This document shows, one piece after another, positions 47,585 to 57,126 of a DNA stretch of 64,000 nt. The stretch's first letter is position 1. Each line of letters begins with the position of its first letter. Location of the stretch: contig NZ_CP036276.1 of NCBI RefSeq assembly GCF_007747995.1, positions 62,001-126,000 on the forward strand, read 5' to 3'. The notes beneath the pieces were generated by a model that was not told the DNA's origin, did no database searches, and saw only the letters and a program-made list of their open reading frames with translations. Source of the stretch: Symmachiella dynata (GTDB taxonomy: Bacteria; Planctomycetota; Planctomycetia; Planctomycetales; Planctomycetaceae). A program made the translations under genes and the position numbers.

Positions 47585-50500
47585 TTAAGGTGACGTTGGT
47601 GTGCGCTGGCGTTTGGTTTTGGCGAGTTCGCGGAAATAGCGGCGAATGATTTTGGCGTAATCGCCGCCCGGTCGATTCAGCGCCGACTCAAGGATTTCGG
47701 TTCGCAATTTTCCGGGGAGTTCTCCCCAATGCCGACCGGAGAGTTTTTCGAAATCCTCACGAAGTTCCGCCAACTCATCGGCCGGAGCATTACTGCCGCT
47801 ACCGCCTGCCGTGTTTCCTGGAGAACCGGCTTGGCCGGTCTGTTGCGACTGTTGGCCTTGGCTGCGGCGCGATTGTTGTTGGCCTTGTCCCGGTTGCAGA
47901 CTTTCGGTCGCCTGTGACAGCGAATCGGCCGCCTGTTGCATTTTTTCCGAAGCACCTTGCTGTGCTGACTCTCCATTGGCTGGTTGGTCTTGAGAGGATT
48001 GTTGTTTCTGATCTTGCTGCATCTGCTGTTGTGCCTGTTGCATTTGCTGCATGGCTTGGGTGATGTCCTCAGCAGGCTGCGCGGGCATTTCGCTTGGGTC
48101 GGCTCGTTGTTCGCCGGCAAGTTGTTGAATCGCTTGCGCGACATCGTTCAACAGACTCGCAGCCTGATGTCCTTGTTGGCCAGCTTCTTTGGATTGATTT
48201 TCCTGAAGCGACTCTGTTGCCTGCTGCATCTGTTTGTGAGCCTGGGCGGTCTCCTGCTCCGCTTGGCGAGTCTGTTCCCCTTGCGGTTTGAGGTTGAGCG
48301 GCTCTGCTGCTAAATCTTGGGCGGACTCCTGCAACTGACGTTGCAACTCTTCTGTCTGTGCGGCCAAGTTCTTCTGCCCGAACTTTTGGGCTGCCTGTCG
48401 TCGCTGAGGGTCGTCGGCCATCTCGGCAAATTGCTGCGACAATTCTTGTTGCCGTTGCCGCAAAGCTTTGGCCTGGGCATTCAATGACTCCTGATCAGTT
48501 GTCATCTCTTGGGCCATGTCGGCTGCTTGTTGAGCGGCTTTGGCGGCTTGTGGTGTTTGGCCGTTTGCCGCTGCTGTGGCGGCGCGATGCGCTTGTTGTG
48601 CCATGTTGAGCGCCTGTTGAGCTAGCTTCGATTGTGGTCCGAGTTGGCTGGCTGCTTGCCGCGCGAAATCGACAACTTCACGTGCCAATTCTCGCTGCGC
48701 GGTGATCAGTTTGAGGTTCTGCTCCGCGGCTTCGTCGGTCGCATCGGTTTCCGCAACAGGGTCTTGTTCGATTGTGGTTGCTAATTCCTCTTGCGCATCG
48801 GCAATGCCTTGTGCTGCGCGGCCTAAGCGACCGAGTTCCCTCAACCGCGCTTTGCGGGCGGCTTCGAGGATTTCGGGATGTTGTTCAACAAGGTCCTTCA
48901 ATTGTGCGGACAGTTCAGCGGCTTGTTTTTCCGCTTGTCGTTGTTGCTCGGCCAAGGTTTGCAATTCTTGCTGTTGCTGGGCCGATTCAGGTTGGGCGGC
49001 CAGTTCCGCTTGCCGTCGCTGCATTGCGGCGAGTTGTTGCGATAACTCTTGTGCCTGCGCTGCCATGCGGTTCAGATCCAACAGATCACGCTCAAGCGCT
49101 GCTAAACGTTCAAACCGCCGTCGCAATTCCGCCAACGCATCGTCGGCTTCATCCAATTGGGTGACCGATGATTGCAGGGCTTCTGTTCGTTGCTCGCCGG
49201 TTGAGGAGTTCGCCCGCGTGATATCGTGGCCCGAGGATTGCAGGTATTCTTGAGCGATCTTGCGTGCGGTCGGCGCCAGGCTCGAGAGGACCGGCCGCTT
49301 GTCGAATGTGTCGGCCACATGCTCTAAGCGTTGGGCGAGTTGCCGTTGTTGTGTGGCGAGCGTTCGCAAGACCTCTGGGGTGTCCGTCTCTTTCAGTAAG
49401 GCGACGCGCGCTTGTTGTTGCCGCGTTTCGTTGTGGATCACAGCCAATTCCTCCGCCAACCGTTGGTGTTCGCGAGCAAGTGATTGCTCTTTGGCCGAAG
49501 GGGCGTCGGGTTGGATCATCACGGTATGCGGTTCGGAGGTCACCCACTGCGGTCCGGGCTCCGGTCGGTTATCAGCGGCGCGGAGTCGGTAGGTGAATTG
49601 TGTGCCCGGCGATTGAAGCTCAGCGGGGAGTTCGACCTCGAATGTAGAGGAGACTTCTGTAGCCCCCAAATTCGCAGCGGGGGCATTGATAAGTTGCGAT
49701 CCTCCTTGCGGGAATTCGATTTCCAGTTGCAGCCGGCTGACCGCGAAATCGTCGCGCACAGTTGCCGTGACTCTCAGTGGAGCACCGGGAGCGATCGAGA
49801 TCGGCAGATCATCGTGCAATCCGATGAACTCAGGAGGGTGGTCGCGACGGATGCGCAAGCTGCGTGCGACGGTCGGCATGTTGTGGAATCCATGAGGATC
49901 GACGAGCAAAAAGTCAAACGGACCTCCCTGGTCGACGGTGAACTCCAAGCTCGCCGACCGGCCATCGGCGACCATTGTGAATGTGTGACGGACGATGTCT
50001 GGGGGTATCTTCTCGATGTCGTTGGCGGCAAAGACTTTCGCCAAATCGTGACGATTGCCTTGTAACCATTCCGCGGTGACCACTTTGTTGGGGAAGGTCA
50101 ATTCCCCGCGCAGGCGGCTGTGTTCAAAGACCGTGATCTCGCCGACCGCGCCGTCGTGCGATTCTGCCGGCAGTTTTGTGTATTCCGGTGGTTGGACATG
50201 CAATATGCAGGTGCCCATTTGCGGAGGATCGACCACGCGGACGATGTAGTTTCGTGAGCGTGCCTTGCCAGCGGCGAATGCGAATCGGAAGTCGTCTTGT
50301 ACGTGGGGAATCGTCACCAGAAACGCCTCAGCGGTGGGACTCCACTTGACCGGCCGCACAACGCCGGCTTGCGGTCCTGCGGTGAATTCCAGTTGCGCCT
50401 CGCGTGGCAACGGATCAATTCCCTGCCGGGAATGCGGAACGGCAAGCAGCGTCAGGTCCTGTCCTCGTGCAGCGACGCGGTTTCCACCAGGGACATCGAA

Positions 50501-51127
50501 ATAGATATCGCCCGCACGCTCATGATTTCCCCACGGAACCAAAAACCGCGTGAGCATCAGCCGATAACTGTCCGGGGCAAACAGTGCCGGTGCGGCCAAA
50601 AGCACCACTGCAGCCAGGCCGAGCAGTCCAAGACGCACGCTCTGCTTTGCGGGGGCGGCGGAATCGAAGTCGATCGGTTCGGTGGCCTGCAACGTCTCGC
50701 GGGTGAGGTGATTGAGCATCAACGCTGAACCGCGCCAACTCGTGGGGGTTTCAGGATGCGTGAGTTCCACCAGCGAGGAAAGCCGTTCGCCCAGGGCGGG
50801 GTGGGCTGCTTCGACAACTGCCGCCAAATTCACACCGGCATAACGCTTCAGCAATGGGCGAATCACGAACCAGCTCGCCACGGCAATCGCCACAATTCCG
50901 GTGGCGCCCAGCCAGATAATGCGTAGGGCTGTGGGCACGTCGAACAATAAATCGGCGGCCAGTCCGACAGCGACCATCGCGCCGGTGACAGCCAGCAACA
51001 GTCCGATCCCGCGCAGCAATGCCAACCGCCGCAACCGCCGAGCCAATCCGCGCAGCTTCGCCGCTACGCCGTCGGGAAGCGACGTCAACGTTGCCGGAGG
51101 TTTAGGGGATTGAATGACAGTGGACAT
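47585..51127 (-). CDS. DUF4175-like membrane coiled-coil protein
   Basis: The ATG at 51127 is chosen because the longer frame (to 51253) runs into the PQQ gene; no strong ribosome binding site is seen. The 1180-residue product has three hydrophobic segments in the first 220 residues (RGIGLLLAVTGAMVAVGL, LGATGIVAIAVASWFVI, LGLLGLAAVVLLAAPALF), then beta-rich domains (about 230-540), and a long Gln/Ala/Glu-rich coiled coil (about 560-1100, with QMQQAQQQMQQDQKQQ). The layout resembles DUF4175 proteins of unknown function. It lies 28 bases after the PQQ lipoprotein gene, so they form an operon. A scaffold or envelope role is a guess. Confidence 0.85.
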   Translation of the reverse strand: MSTVIQSPKPPATLTSLPDGVAAKLRGLARRLRRLALLRGIGLLLAVTGAMVAVGLAADLLFDVPTALRIIWLGATGIVAIAVASWFVIRPLLKRYAGVNLAAVVEAAHPALGERLSSLVELTHPETPTSWRGSALMLNHLTRETLQATEPIDFDSAAPAKQSVRLGLLGLAAVVLLAAPALFAPDSYRLMLTRFLVPWGNHERAGDIYFDVPGGNRVAARGQDLTLLAVPHSRQGIDPLPREAQLEFTAGPQAGVVRPVKWSPTAEAFLVTIPHVQDDFRFAFAAGKARSRNYIVRVVDPPQMGTCILHVQPPEYTKLPAESHDGAVGEITVFEHSRLRGELTFPNKVVTAEWLQGNRHDLAKVFAANDIEKIPPDIVRHTFTMVADGRSASLEFTVDQGGPFDFLLVDPHGFHNMPTVARSLRIRRDHPPEFIGLHDDLPISIAPGAPLRVTATVRDDFAVSRLQLEIEFPQGGSQLINAPAANLGATEVSSTFEVELPAELQSPGTQFTYRLRAADNRPEPGPQWVTSEPHTVMIQPDAPSAKEQSLAREHQRLAEELAVIHNETRQQQARVALLKETDTPEVLRTLATQQRQLAQRLEHVADTFDKRPVLSSLAPTARKIAQEYLQSSGHDITRANSSTGEQRTEALQSSVTQLDEADDALAELRRRFERLAALERDLLDLNRMAAQAQELSQQLAAMQRRQAELAAQPESAQQQQELQTLAEQQRQAEKQAAELSAQLKDLVEQHPEILEAARKARLRELGRLGRAAQGIADAQEELATTIEQDPVAETDATDEAAEQNLKLITAQRELAREVVDFARQAASQLGPQSKLAQQALNMAQQAHRAATAAANGQTPQAAKAAQQAADMAQEMTTDQESLNAQAKALRQRQQELSQQFAEMADDPQRRQAAQKFGQKNLAAQTEELQRQLQESAQDLAAEPLNLKPQGEQTRQAEQETAQAHKQMQQATESLQENQSKEAGQQGHQAASLLNDVAQAIQQLAGEQRADPSEMPAQPAEDITQAMQQMQQAQQQMQQDQKQQSSQDQPANGESAQQGASEKMQQAADSLSQATESLQPGQGQQQSRRSQGQQSQQTGQAGSPGNTAGGSGSNAPADELAELREDFEKLSGRHWGELPGKLRTEILESALNRPGGDYAKIIRRYFRELAKTKRQRTPTSP

Positions 51128-51155
51128 GGTGAGGACAATCGTCGGGGGACCTATG

Positions 51156-52445
51156 CTATTCGCCGAGGCAATACAACATCTCTCGCCGCTCGCCATCCAC
51201 GGTTTCGACGACACGCATGTAAATACGGTTGCCGCAGATGGCCGGTGTGGCATAGGTTTCGTCGCCGAGTTGGTTTTTGGAGACGTTTTCTAGTCCCTCG
51301 GGGCTGACCGTCACGACGTAGGTCGTTGCGTCTTCGGTCGTGGCATACAATCGGCCGCCCGCCAACACGGGGGTCGAAGTGAACGGTCCGCCGATACGTT
51401 TTTTCCAGAGTTCTTCGCCACTGTCGCTCTTCCAGCAATAGACAATTCCTTTATCGGATACTGCATACAGATGGCCATCGATGACTAGCATCGAAGGGAC
51501 ATAGACGCGGGTCTTGTTTTCCCAAGCGATCTCACCCGAACCGTCGCCGCGGATGGCAGAAACATGGTTTTTGGGGTAGCCGCCGCTGGAAAAGACGAGG
51601 TTTCCATCGGTGGGAGTCGACGTCACACATTCGGTCGTCGCCCCTTCGACTTCCCAATTCTGCTTGCCGGTCAGCGGGTCATAGCTTGAGACAAGGTCGC
51701 AGCCGGTGAAGATCACTTGGTCTTTGCCGGCGACGTTGAGAATGATTGGCGACGCATAATTCGGCTCACTCGGCCGTTTGTGTTTCCAGGTAAGCTCACC
51801 GGACTCGCGATCGAAAGCGGCAATCGCCCCGCCCCCTTTGTTGTCGGCCGAGACGATCACTACCGAACCGTAAATCGCCGGCGACGACCCATAACCCTGA
51901 TGCACGACATAATCAGTGACCTTTTTTTGCCACAACTTTTTCCCGTCGATGGTCAGTGCCGTGGTATAGACGGCGTCGTTGTTGAGAAAATTGATGAACA
52001 ACCGCTCACCGTCGCAAGCAACAGTCGAGGATGCTTGCGTCGATTTCTTGTTGCCCTTATCGGTCAGGCCGCCGGTGTGGACGTCGGTTTTCCAAAGCTG
52101 ATTGCCCGTCTCGCGATCGAAACAGATCACCGACTGGGTTTGTTGTTCTTCATCAGCAGTCGTGATAAAGACGCGGTCACCCACCACGGTCGGCGAACTG
52201 TGTCCACGGCCCGGAATGGGCGCTTTCCAGATCACGTTTTCGTCTTTGCTCCAGGTGGTCGGCGGCGATTGGCCGTCTGGGGCGATGCCGTTACGCTGAA
52301 ATCCTCGCCACCAAGGCCAATCCGCTTCGGAAACAGAAATCTTGGCCGGCGTGGCGACAGCTGTGCCCGATTCCTGCTCCGCGCAACCGGTCGACTCGAC
52401 AACGAACAACAACGCCACAGCCAAAACCATATAAACGCGGGGCAT
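51156..52445 (-). CDS. PQQ-binding-like beta-propeller lipoprotein
   Basis: The 429-residue product has a lipoprotein signal (residues 1-20, ending ESTGC, with Cys21 as the lipidated residue). The propeller blades carry the PQQ-like repeat pattern: IWKAPIPGRGHSSPTVVGDRVF, SVICFDRETGNQLWKTD, AIAAFDRESGELTWKHKR, YDPLTGKQNWEVEG, YCWKSDSGEELWKKR. Such proteins include BamB-like scaffolds and quinoprotein look-alikes; no catalytic residues can be assigned. It is followed by the DUF4175-like gene on the same strand. Confidence 0.92.
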   Translation of the reverse strand: MPRVYMVLAVALLFVVESTGCAEQESGTAVATPAKISVSEADWPWWRGFQRNGIAPDGQSPPTTWSKDENVIWKAPIPGRGHSSPTVVGDRVFITTADEEQQTQSVICFDRETGNQLWKTDVHTGGLTDKGNKKSTQASSTVACDGERLFINFLNNDAVYTTALTIDGKKLWQKKVTDYVVHQGYGSSPAIYGSVVIVSADNKGGGAIAAFDRESGELTWKHKRPSEPNYASPIILNVAGKDQVIFTGCDLVSSYDPLTGKQNWEVEGATTECVTSTPTDGNLVFSSGGYPKNHVSAIRGDGSGEIAWENKTRVYVPSMLVIDGHLYAVSDKGIVYCWKSDSGEELWKKRIGGPFTSTPVLAGGRLYATTEDATTYVVTVSPEGLENVSKNQLGDETYATPAICGNRIYMRVVETVDGERREMLYCLGE

Positions 52446-52468
52446 ATCGACTCAGCTTTCTGTATTCT

Positions 52469-52543
52469 GTAGGCCATGCGGTGCATGACGGTTCTGTATT
52501 TGGTGAATCATGTTGGAGCTTCGTCATGCACAGCATGACCTAC
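52469..52543. repeat. GTAG-headed palindromic pair (REPIN-like), copy A3
   Basis: The left unit is GTAGG, CCATGC, then GGT, GCATGA; the right unit is CATGACCTAC at the end. The last four bases overlap the sulfatase stop codon: the TAG of that gene (52540-52542) is part of the GTAG head on the complementary strand. It lies between the PQQ lipoprotein start and the sulfatase end. Confidence 0.7.
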
Positions 52544-54879
52544 TTTTCCGTAGCGGCGGTTGCCTGTTTTATGGCGAAGTCGATCAATTCTTGGCAGTGA
52601 AAAAACCCGTCCCAGTAATTGTGGCCTTGCCCGTCGGCAATGACAAGCTGCGCGAGCGATTCGGCACCGGCGGCTTTGTAGCGTCGCACGAATTCGGCGG
52701 AGTTTGTCTCCAAGGGAACGACCTTGTCGCTGTCTCCATGAATGAAAAAGGCCGGGACACCGGCGCGGGCGAGTGCTTCTACATTTTCGATGGGATTATG
52801 CTTTGCGAGCCGGTTTTGCAGTTGCTCGGCGGTCAAACGGTATGCCCCTGCTGCCTTGTCCACACCGGGATAGGCGGTCAGGTCCAAGACGGGATAGATC
52901 CCGGCGATGCCGGCGACTTTCTCGGGGTGAGCGGCGGCCCAACTGGTGATCATCAAGCCTCCCCGACTGCGGCCCAACAGGCATGGTTTCTGGGCAAAGC
53001 CTTGTTTGGTGGTCAATTCACGATACAAGGCGTTGTACAACTTTTGTCCGCGCGGACTGCCGAACGACTCGCCGATATCAATCCCCGCCACGGCGACCCC
53101 GGCGGCGAGAAATTGTTCATGCATCCATTTTTCGTGGCGGTCAGGCAGCCCCGGTAACGTCGGTGCGTAGAGAATCCAAGGTTGCGGCTTGCGACGTTTT
53201 TCTCGCGGCGGATAGAAAATAAATGCCGGTCGATCGGCGACAAAGAACGATTTTCCAGGCAGGATTAACTCTTTGCGGGGCAGCAGGGACGATTGCGGCA
53301 AATCGCGCGTTGCCAACTGGCGGAATTCGTCCTCAAGCTGTTCCCATTTGCGCCGCATGTCATCGACCTTGTCAGGATGTTGGGCGGCCAGGTTGTGTTG
53401 TTCGGTGCGATCCCCATGCAGGTCATAGAGTTCCCAATCGTCGTCGCGGGCGGAAACCAGTTTCCAATTGCCAACGCGCAGCGCGCGATTGCCTTCGTGC
53501 GACCACCATAGTGCGTCCCGTTTGACGCTATCGTCCTTCGCGAACGCCGGGACGAGGCTTTTGCCCGGTGCGGGGGGGACCGGTTGGTCGTTCCAGGTTT
53601 TCAGCGGCGCGCCGCCGGCGATATCGAGAATCGTGGGGACGATGTCGATGACGTGTCCCACATCCTGCCGCAATTCTCCCTTGGCTGAAATGCCGGCCGG
53701 CCAATGCGCGATCAATGGTGTGGAGATACCCCCTTCATGCACCCAGGTTTTGTGACGGCGGAAGGGAGTGTTGGAGGTCGTCGACCAACCTGGTCCTAGG
53801 CAGAGATACGTCGCAGCGGATCCGGGAGCGGCGGTCGGGTCGTGACCGTCATCGCGGACCATAATCTCAGCGCTGCCGCCATTGTCAGAAAGAAACAAAA
53901 TCAACGTGTTGTCCAGCGCTCCCATGGCACGCAACTGCGCAAGCACGCGGCCAATGTCGCGGTCGACACGATCGATCATCGCCGCATGAATCGCCATTTT
54001 GGTGGCTTGGAATTCCTGTTGTGCAGCTGTCAGTGTCTCCCAGGGCAGGGGACGATTGACCTCCCCTGGGCCGAGGATTTCCAATGCTTTGGGGAAATGG
54101 TAGGGCGGGCCGACGTCGGGTTCCACGGCGGACAATACGCCGTCGACCAATCCCATCTCTTGAATGCGTTGCCACCGTGCATCACGCACTTTTTCCCAGC
54201 CGGCGCGATATTGGTTGCGATACTTGGCGATATCTTCGGGCAGGCCGTGCAGCGGAAAGTGCGGAGCGGTGAAGGCGAGGTAATGAAAAAAGGGTGTCTC
54301 GCCATGTTTCTCCGCATGCTCTTTCAAGGTGCGGACCGCATGGTCGGCGATGGCATTGGTGGCGTAATAGTCGCCGCCCGGTTCAACGGGCGGGAGTTTC
54401 TGATCGTCTTCGTAATGGACTTTGGGATTAAAAAACCGGCCTTGGTCTTGCACGTAATACGAGTGGTCGAATCCGCACTGAAGCGGCAGTCCGTCGACGT
54501 GCCATTTGCCGGAGTGGTAGCTGCGATAGCCGAGCGGCTTGAGCATGTCGGGCAACAGCCGCGCCCACTGCGGCCGTTTGCCCCGCCCACCGCTGGGAAT
54601 TCCGGGTAGGTTATCGCGGCGAATTTGTTGCGCGTAATACCCGGTCAGCAGCGCCCCCCGCGTCGGCCAACAGCGGGCGGTGTTATAGAACTGCGTAAAC
54701 CGCAAACCGTTTTTGGCGAGGGCGTCTAGATTCGGCGTTTCAATCTCGCCGCCATAGCAACCGATGTCGGAGTAGCCCAGGTCGTCGGCGAGGATCACCA
54801 GCACGTTGGGGCGTTCGGCGGCGCTGGCGACGACGGGCAGGAGTGCCAGGAGACCCAGCGTGGCGAGTATGTATTTCAT
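52540..54879 (-). CDS. sulfatase fused to a C-terminal alpha/beta-hydrolase
   Basis: The ATG at 54879 has AGAGG 9 bases upstream and a signal peptide (residues 1-20, ASA). The 779-residue product has a sulfatase domain (about 22-500) with metal Asp32 and Asp33 (ILADDLGYSD) and the formylglycine site Cys70 in CWPTR. The linker (about 500-560) is followed by an alpha/beta-hydrolase domain (about 560-775) with the elbow GRSRGG (Ser638), Asp718 (HGDSDK) and His753 (GQGHNY). It would remove sulfate and acyl groups from the same polysaccharide in the periplasm; the fusion is inferred to be functional because all key residues are present. Confidence 0.92.
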   Translation of the reverse strand: MKYILATLGLLALLPVVASAAERPNVLVILADDLGYSDIGCYGGEIETPNLDALAKNGLRFTQFYNTARCWPTRGALLTGYYAQQIRRDNLPGIPSGGRGKRPQWARLLPDMLKPLGYRSYHSGKWHVDGLPLQCGFDHSYYVQDQGRFFNPKVHYEDDQKLPPVEPGGDYYATNAIADHAVRTLKEHAEKHGETPFFHYLAFTAPHFPLHGLPEDIAKYRNQYRAGWEKVRDARWQRIQEMGLVDGVLSAVEPDVGPPYHFPKALEILGPGEVNRPLPWETLTAAQQEFQATKMAIHAAMIDRVDRDIGRVLAQLRAMGALDNTLILFLSDNGGSAEIMVRDDGHDPTAAPGSAATYLCLGPGWSTTSNTPFRRHKTWVHEGGISTPLIAHWPAGISAKGELRQDVGHVIDIVPTILDIAGGAPLKTWNDQPVPPAPGKSLVPAFAKDDSVKRDALWWSHEGNRALRVGNWKLVSARDDDWELYDLHGDRTEQHNLAAQHPDKVDDMRRKWEQLEDEFRQLATRDLPQSSLLPRKELILPGKSFFVADRPAFIFYPPREKRRKPQPWILYAPTLPGLPDRHEKWMHEQFLAAGVAVAGIDIGESFGSPRGQKLYNALYRELTTKQGFAQKPCLLGRSRGGLMITSWAAAHPEKVAGIAGIYPVLDLTAYPGVDKAAGAYRLTAEQLQNRLAKHNPIENVEALARAGVPAFFIHGDSDKVVPLETNSAEFVRRYKAAGAESLAQLVIADGQGHNYWDGFFHCQELIDFAIKQATAATEK

Positions 54880-55126
54880 TGTGACCAACCTCTATCCAAA
54901 AAACGCGCATGTGGTGGCCGCCGCAGAATGAATTTGTGGACGTCACAACTCGTCGCCGGTATGCTCGACTGTTCCTGACGCGGCAGGTAGCGTTATTTTA
55001 AGGGTACAGTGTCGTTCGTTGGTTTTCCATACAATCGATTCTGAAGTCGTCGTGTCTAATGCTCAGGTTCGGTCGATGGCCGGTCAAATGAAACACAGTC
55101 CTAAAGAACAAGGAGAGAAAATTCCG

Positions 55127-56242
55127 ATGCTCGATTTTCTCCTCACCGGCACCGATCCGAGTGGAAAACGCGATACGCATCGCGTGAAAGCAGCCAATTC
55201 TCAGGAGGCGTACCGGCACTTTGAGTCGCAGGGTTTTACTGAAATTGTGCTGCACACCGACGATGCGGCAGCATCAGCGTCAATCACCGTACTTGAGGAT
55301 GGAACGATTACGCCGCGTGAGGCGGTAAACTTACGCGGAAAATCTCATTTCAAGGTCACCTGGTTTCTACTCAACAAGCTTTTGTGGAAACATTGGTGGA
55401 AGTTTGGGCTGTTCCTCGCTGTTCTTTGCTTGATAGTGCCGAATGAAAAACGCATCACCGTGATCGTTCTCGGAGTTGTCGTAGCCGTATGCAACTATGC
55501 GTTCCTACTGTTCAAGAGCTTGCTGTTTCCCCAATCCGAACTCACCGGTCGTTATAATGAACTGATCGATTCGTTCTACTGGGCGAAGTGGGACAACGTC
55601 CTAAACGGAGCGGATGCTCTGCGTGGAAAAGTAGAAGACTTTGAGCTTGACTCATATAAGGCGGGTGCGCTGGCAGGACTCGGGAGATTAGAAGAAGGCC
55701 TCGCAATTCTAAAACATTGGGAAGATTCCGACGACGTTCCGCAATGGTTATTGCTTACTCGGCTGTCCAATTTCTATAACGCCGCTTGTATGCCTGACGA
55801 AGCATTAAAATGCTTGGTGCAGGCCTATGAGGCAGAACCGGAAAACCCGACAGGAATCATTAACTATTCGATTGCGCTCTCCCGTGCTGGACAACAGACG
55901 CAATTAGCGGGTCAGCTGATTCAGTCTGCGGAACGAATGCACCTCAGCGAATCGGTGGCGATGCTTCTGCCGATGGCCAAAGGGCTTTGGCTGACAAACA
56001 CCGGAAGCGCTGATCTGGCCGTCCATGAATTTGTGCGGTTTCGCGAAACCATGCAACCGCTGGCTAAATCAAATCCTTTACTTTCACTATTGGTCGATTT
56101 GAACCAAGCACATTTGGCCGTGGCTCTCTTACAGCTCGGCGACCGGGAACGCGCCGCCCGCGAAGCCAAGCTGGCGTTGCCGCGGCTCCGCGCGTTGAAT
56201 CGGACGCGGCTACTAGAAAAACTGGCCGATGTCGCCGATTGA
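55127..56242 (+). CDS. membrane protein with TPR-like helical repeats
   Basis: AAGGAGAG lies 9 bases before the ATG at 55127, which decides the start over the open frame from 55019. The 371-residue product begins with a small alpha-beta domain (MLDFLLTGTDPSGKRDTHRV), has two membrane segments (about residues 75-125, with KFGLFLAVLCLIV and ITVIVLGVVVAVCNYAF), and a helical C-terminal part of about 220 residues with TPR-like pairs (YNAACMPDEALKCLVQAYEAEPEN). I do not know its function. It diverges from the sulfatase gene. Confidence 0.85.
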   Translation: MLDFLLTGTDPSGKRDTHRVKAANSQEAYRHFESQGFTEIVLHTDDAAASASITVLEDGTITPREAVNLRGKSHFKVTWFLLNKLLWKHWWKFGLFLAVLCLIVPNEKRITVIVLGVVVAVCNYAFLLFKSLLFPQSELTGRYNELIDSFYWAKWDNVLNGADALRGKVEDFELDSYKAGALAGLGRLEEGLAILKHWEDSDDVPQWLLLTRLSNFYNAACMPDEALKCLVQAYEAEPENPTGIINYSIALSRAGQQTQLAGQLIQSAERMHLSESVAMLLPMAKGLWLTNTGSADLAVHEFVRFRETMQPLAKSNPLLSLLVDLNQAHLAVALLQLGDRERAAREAKLALPRLRALNRTRLLEKLADVAD

Positions 56243-56433
56243 TTCGACCGCAATGAATCATTTGGTCGTCGCAGTGAACATGTGTCCCAGAATCATGCCT
56301 AGAACACTGTGCAAGCACCCCTGAAAACAACGCAAACTGTAACGACTATGCACCGTTGTGTTAGACTATTCAGACGTCGCGCTGCTTGCGACCGAAGAAA
56401 AGCATAGGTCTCTAATTCTCGACGGTGAATGCT

Positions 56434-57126
56434 ATGATGACGCGCTGGATGTTGCCCTTGATGGTCGTAACGATTTTGGCGGTTGCGCCGCGCGCTGCCG
56501 AAGCCCAATTGTTTGGTAAACGGGTTTTGGGCGGCAGTTCGTTATCGAGGCAAGCGAGACCGGGCGCTGCTGCTGCTGATGCCGGGTCGATAACCGGGAA
56601 TGAGCGATTCATTCGCGGCAATCGCAGTCGTCGTGCGTTTGTCGGTTCAGATTCCCAGGATGTCACCAGTTTTGTTGGCTCGGAACAAGCCACCACGACT
56701 GGTAACGTGACTTCGACGACCACTGGCTTGCGGCCGCCGCCCGATCGGAGTGCCGCGATCAATACGCCGCTGCAACCGCGCAATCCGACGTCGCTGTATT
56801 ATCCCAAGCTGGTCGTTCGCTTTGATGTTCCGCATCCGCAAAGAATCCAACCGACTGTTATTGCGCATCGACTTGAGGAATCAGATTCATTTCGCCAACT
56901 GGGGGAGATTGAGGTGGTGGTCTCAGGTCCGACGGCCACGTTGCGGGGTGAGGTTGCCTCCGAATCGGATCGTCGGCTAGCTGCTCTGCTTGCCACTTTC
57001 GAACCCGGAATCGATCGCGTACAAAACGACCTGACCGTGAATACCGAGTTGAAGTTGCCGCCGCTGCCTCCTGAACCTGGGACTGAGGCGGATGCGCCTC
57101 CGCTGGCGCCGCCTGCTGGGAATTAG
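56434..57126 (+). CDS. BON-domain protein, exported
   Basis: A GTG at 56425 and ATGs at 56434 and 56437 are possible starts, none with a clear ribosome binding site; 56434 is used. The product has a signal peptide (to about residue 25, AAEA) and a low-complexity region, and a BON domain in residues about 140-208 (VVVSGPTATLRGEVASESDRRLAALLATFEPGIDRVQNDL). BON domains bind phospholipid or sit in secretin-associated proteins; a large secretin gene lies just downstream. The last 269 bases overlap the convergent lipoprotein gene. Confidence 0.85.
   Translation: MMTRWMLPLMVVTILAVAPRAAEAQLFGKRVLGGSSLSRQARPGAAAADAGSITGNERFIRGNRSRRAFVGSDSQDVTSFVGSEQATTTGNVTSTTTGLRPPPDRSAAINTPLQPRNPTSLYYPKLVVRFDVPHPQRIQPTVIAHRLEESDSFRQLGEIEVVVSGPTATLRGEVASESDRRLAALLATFEPGIDRVQNDLTVNTELKLPPLPPEPGTEADAPPLAPPAGN

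Noticed and set aside
53842-54609. 255-codon open frame on the plus strand
   Set aside because: It is antisense to the sulfatase domain with its catalytic motifs; no family pattern in the product.
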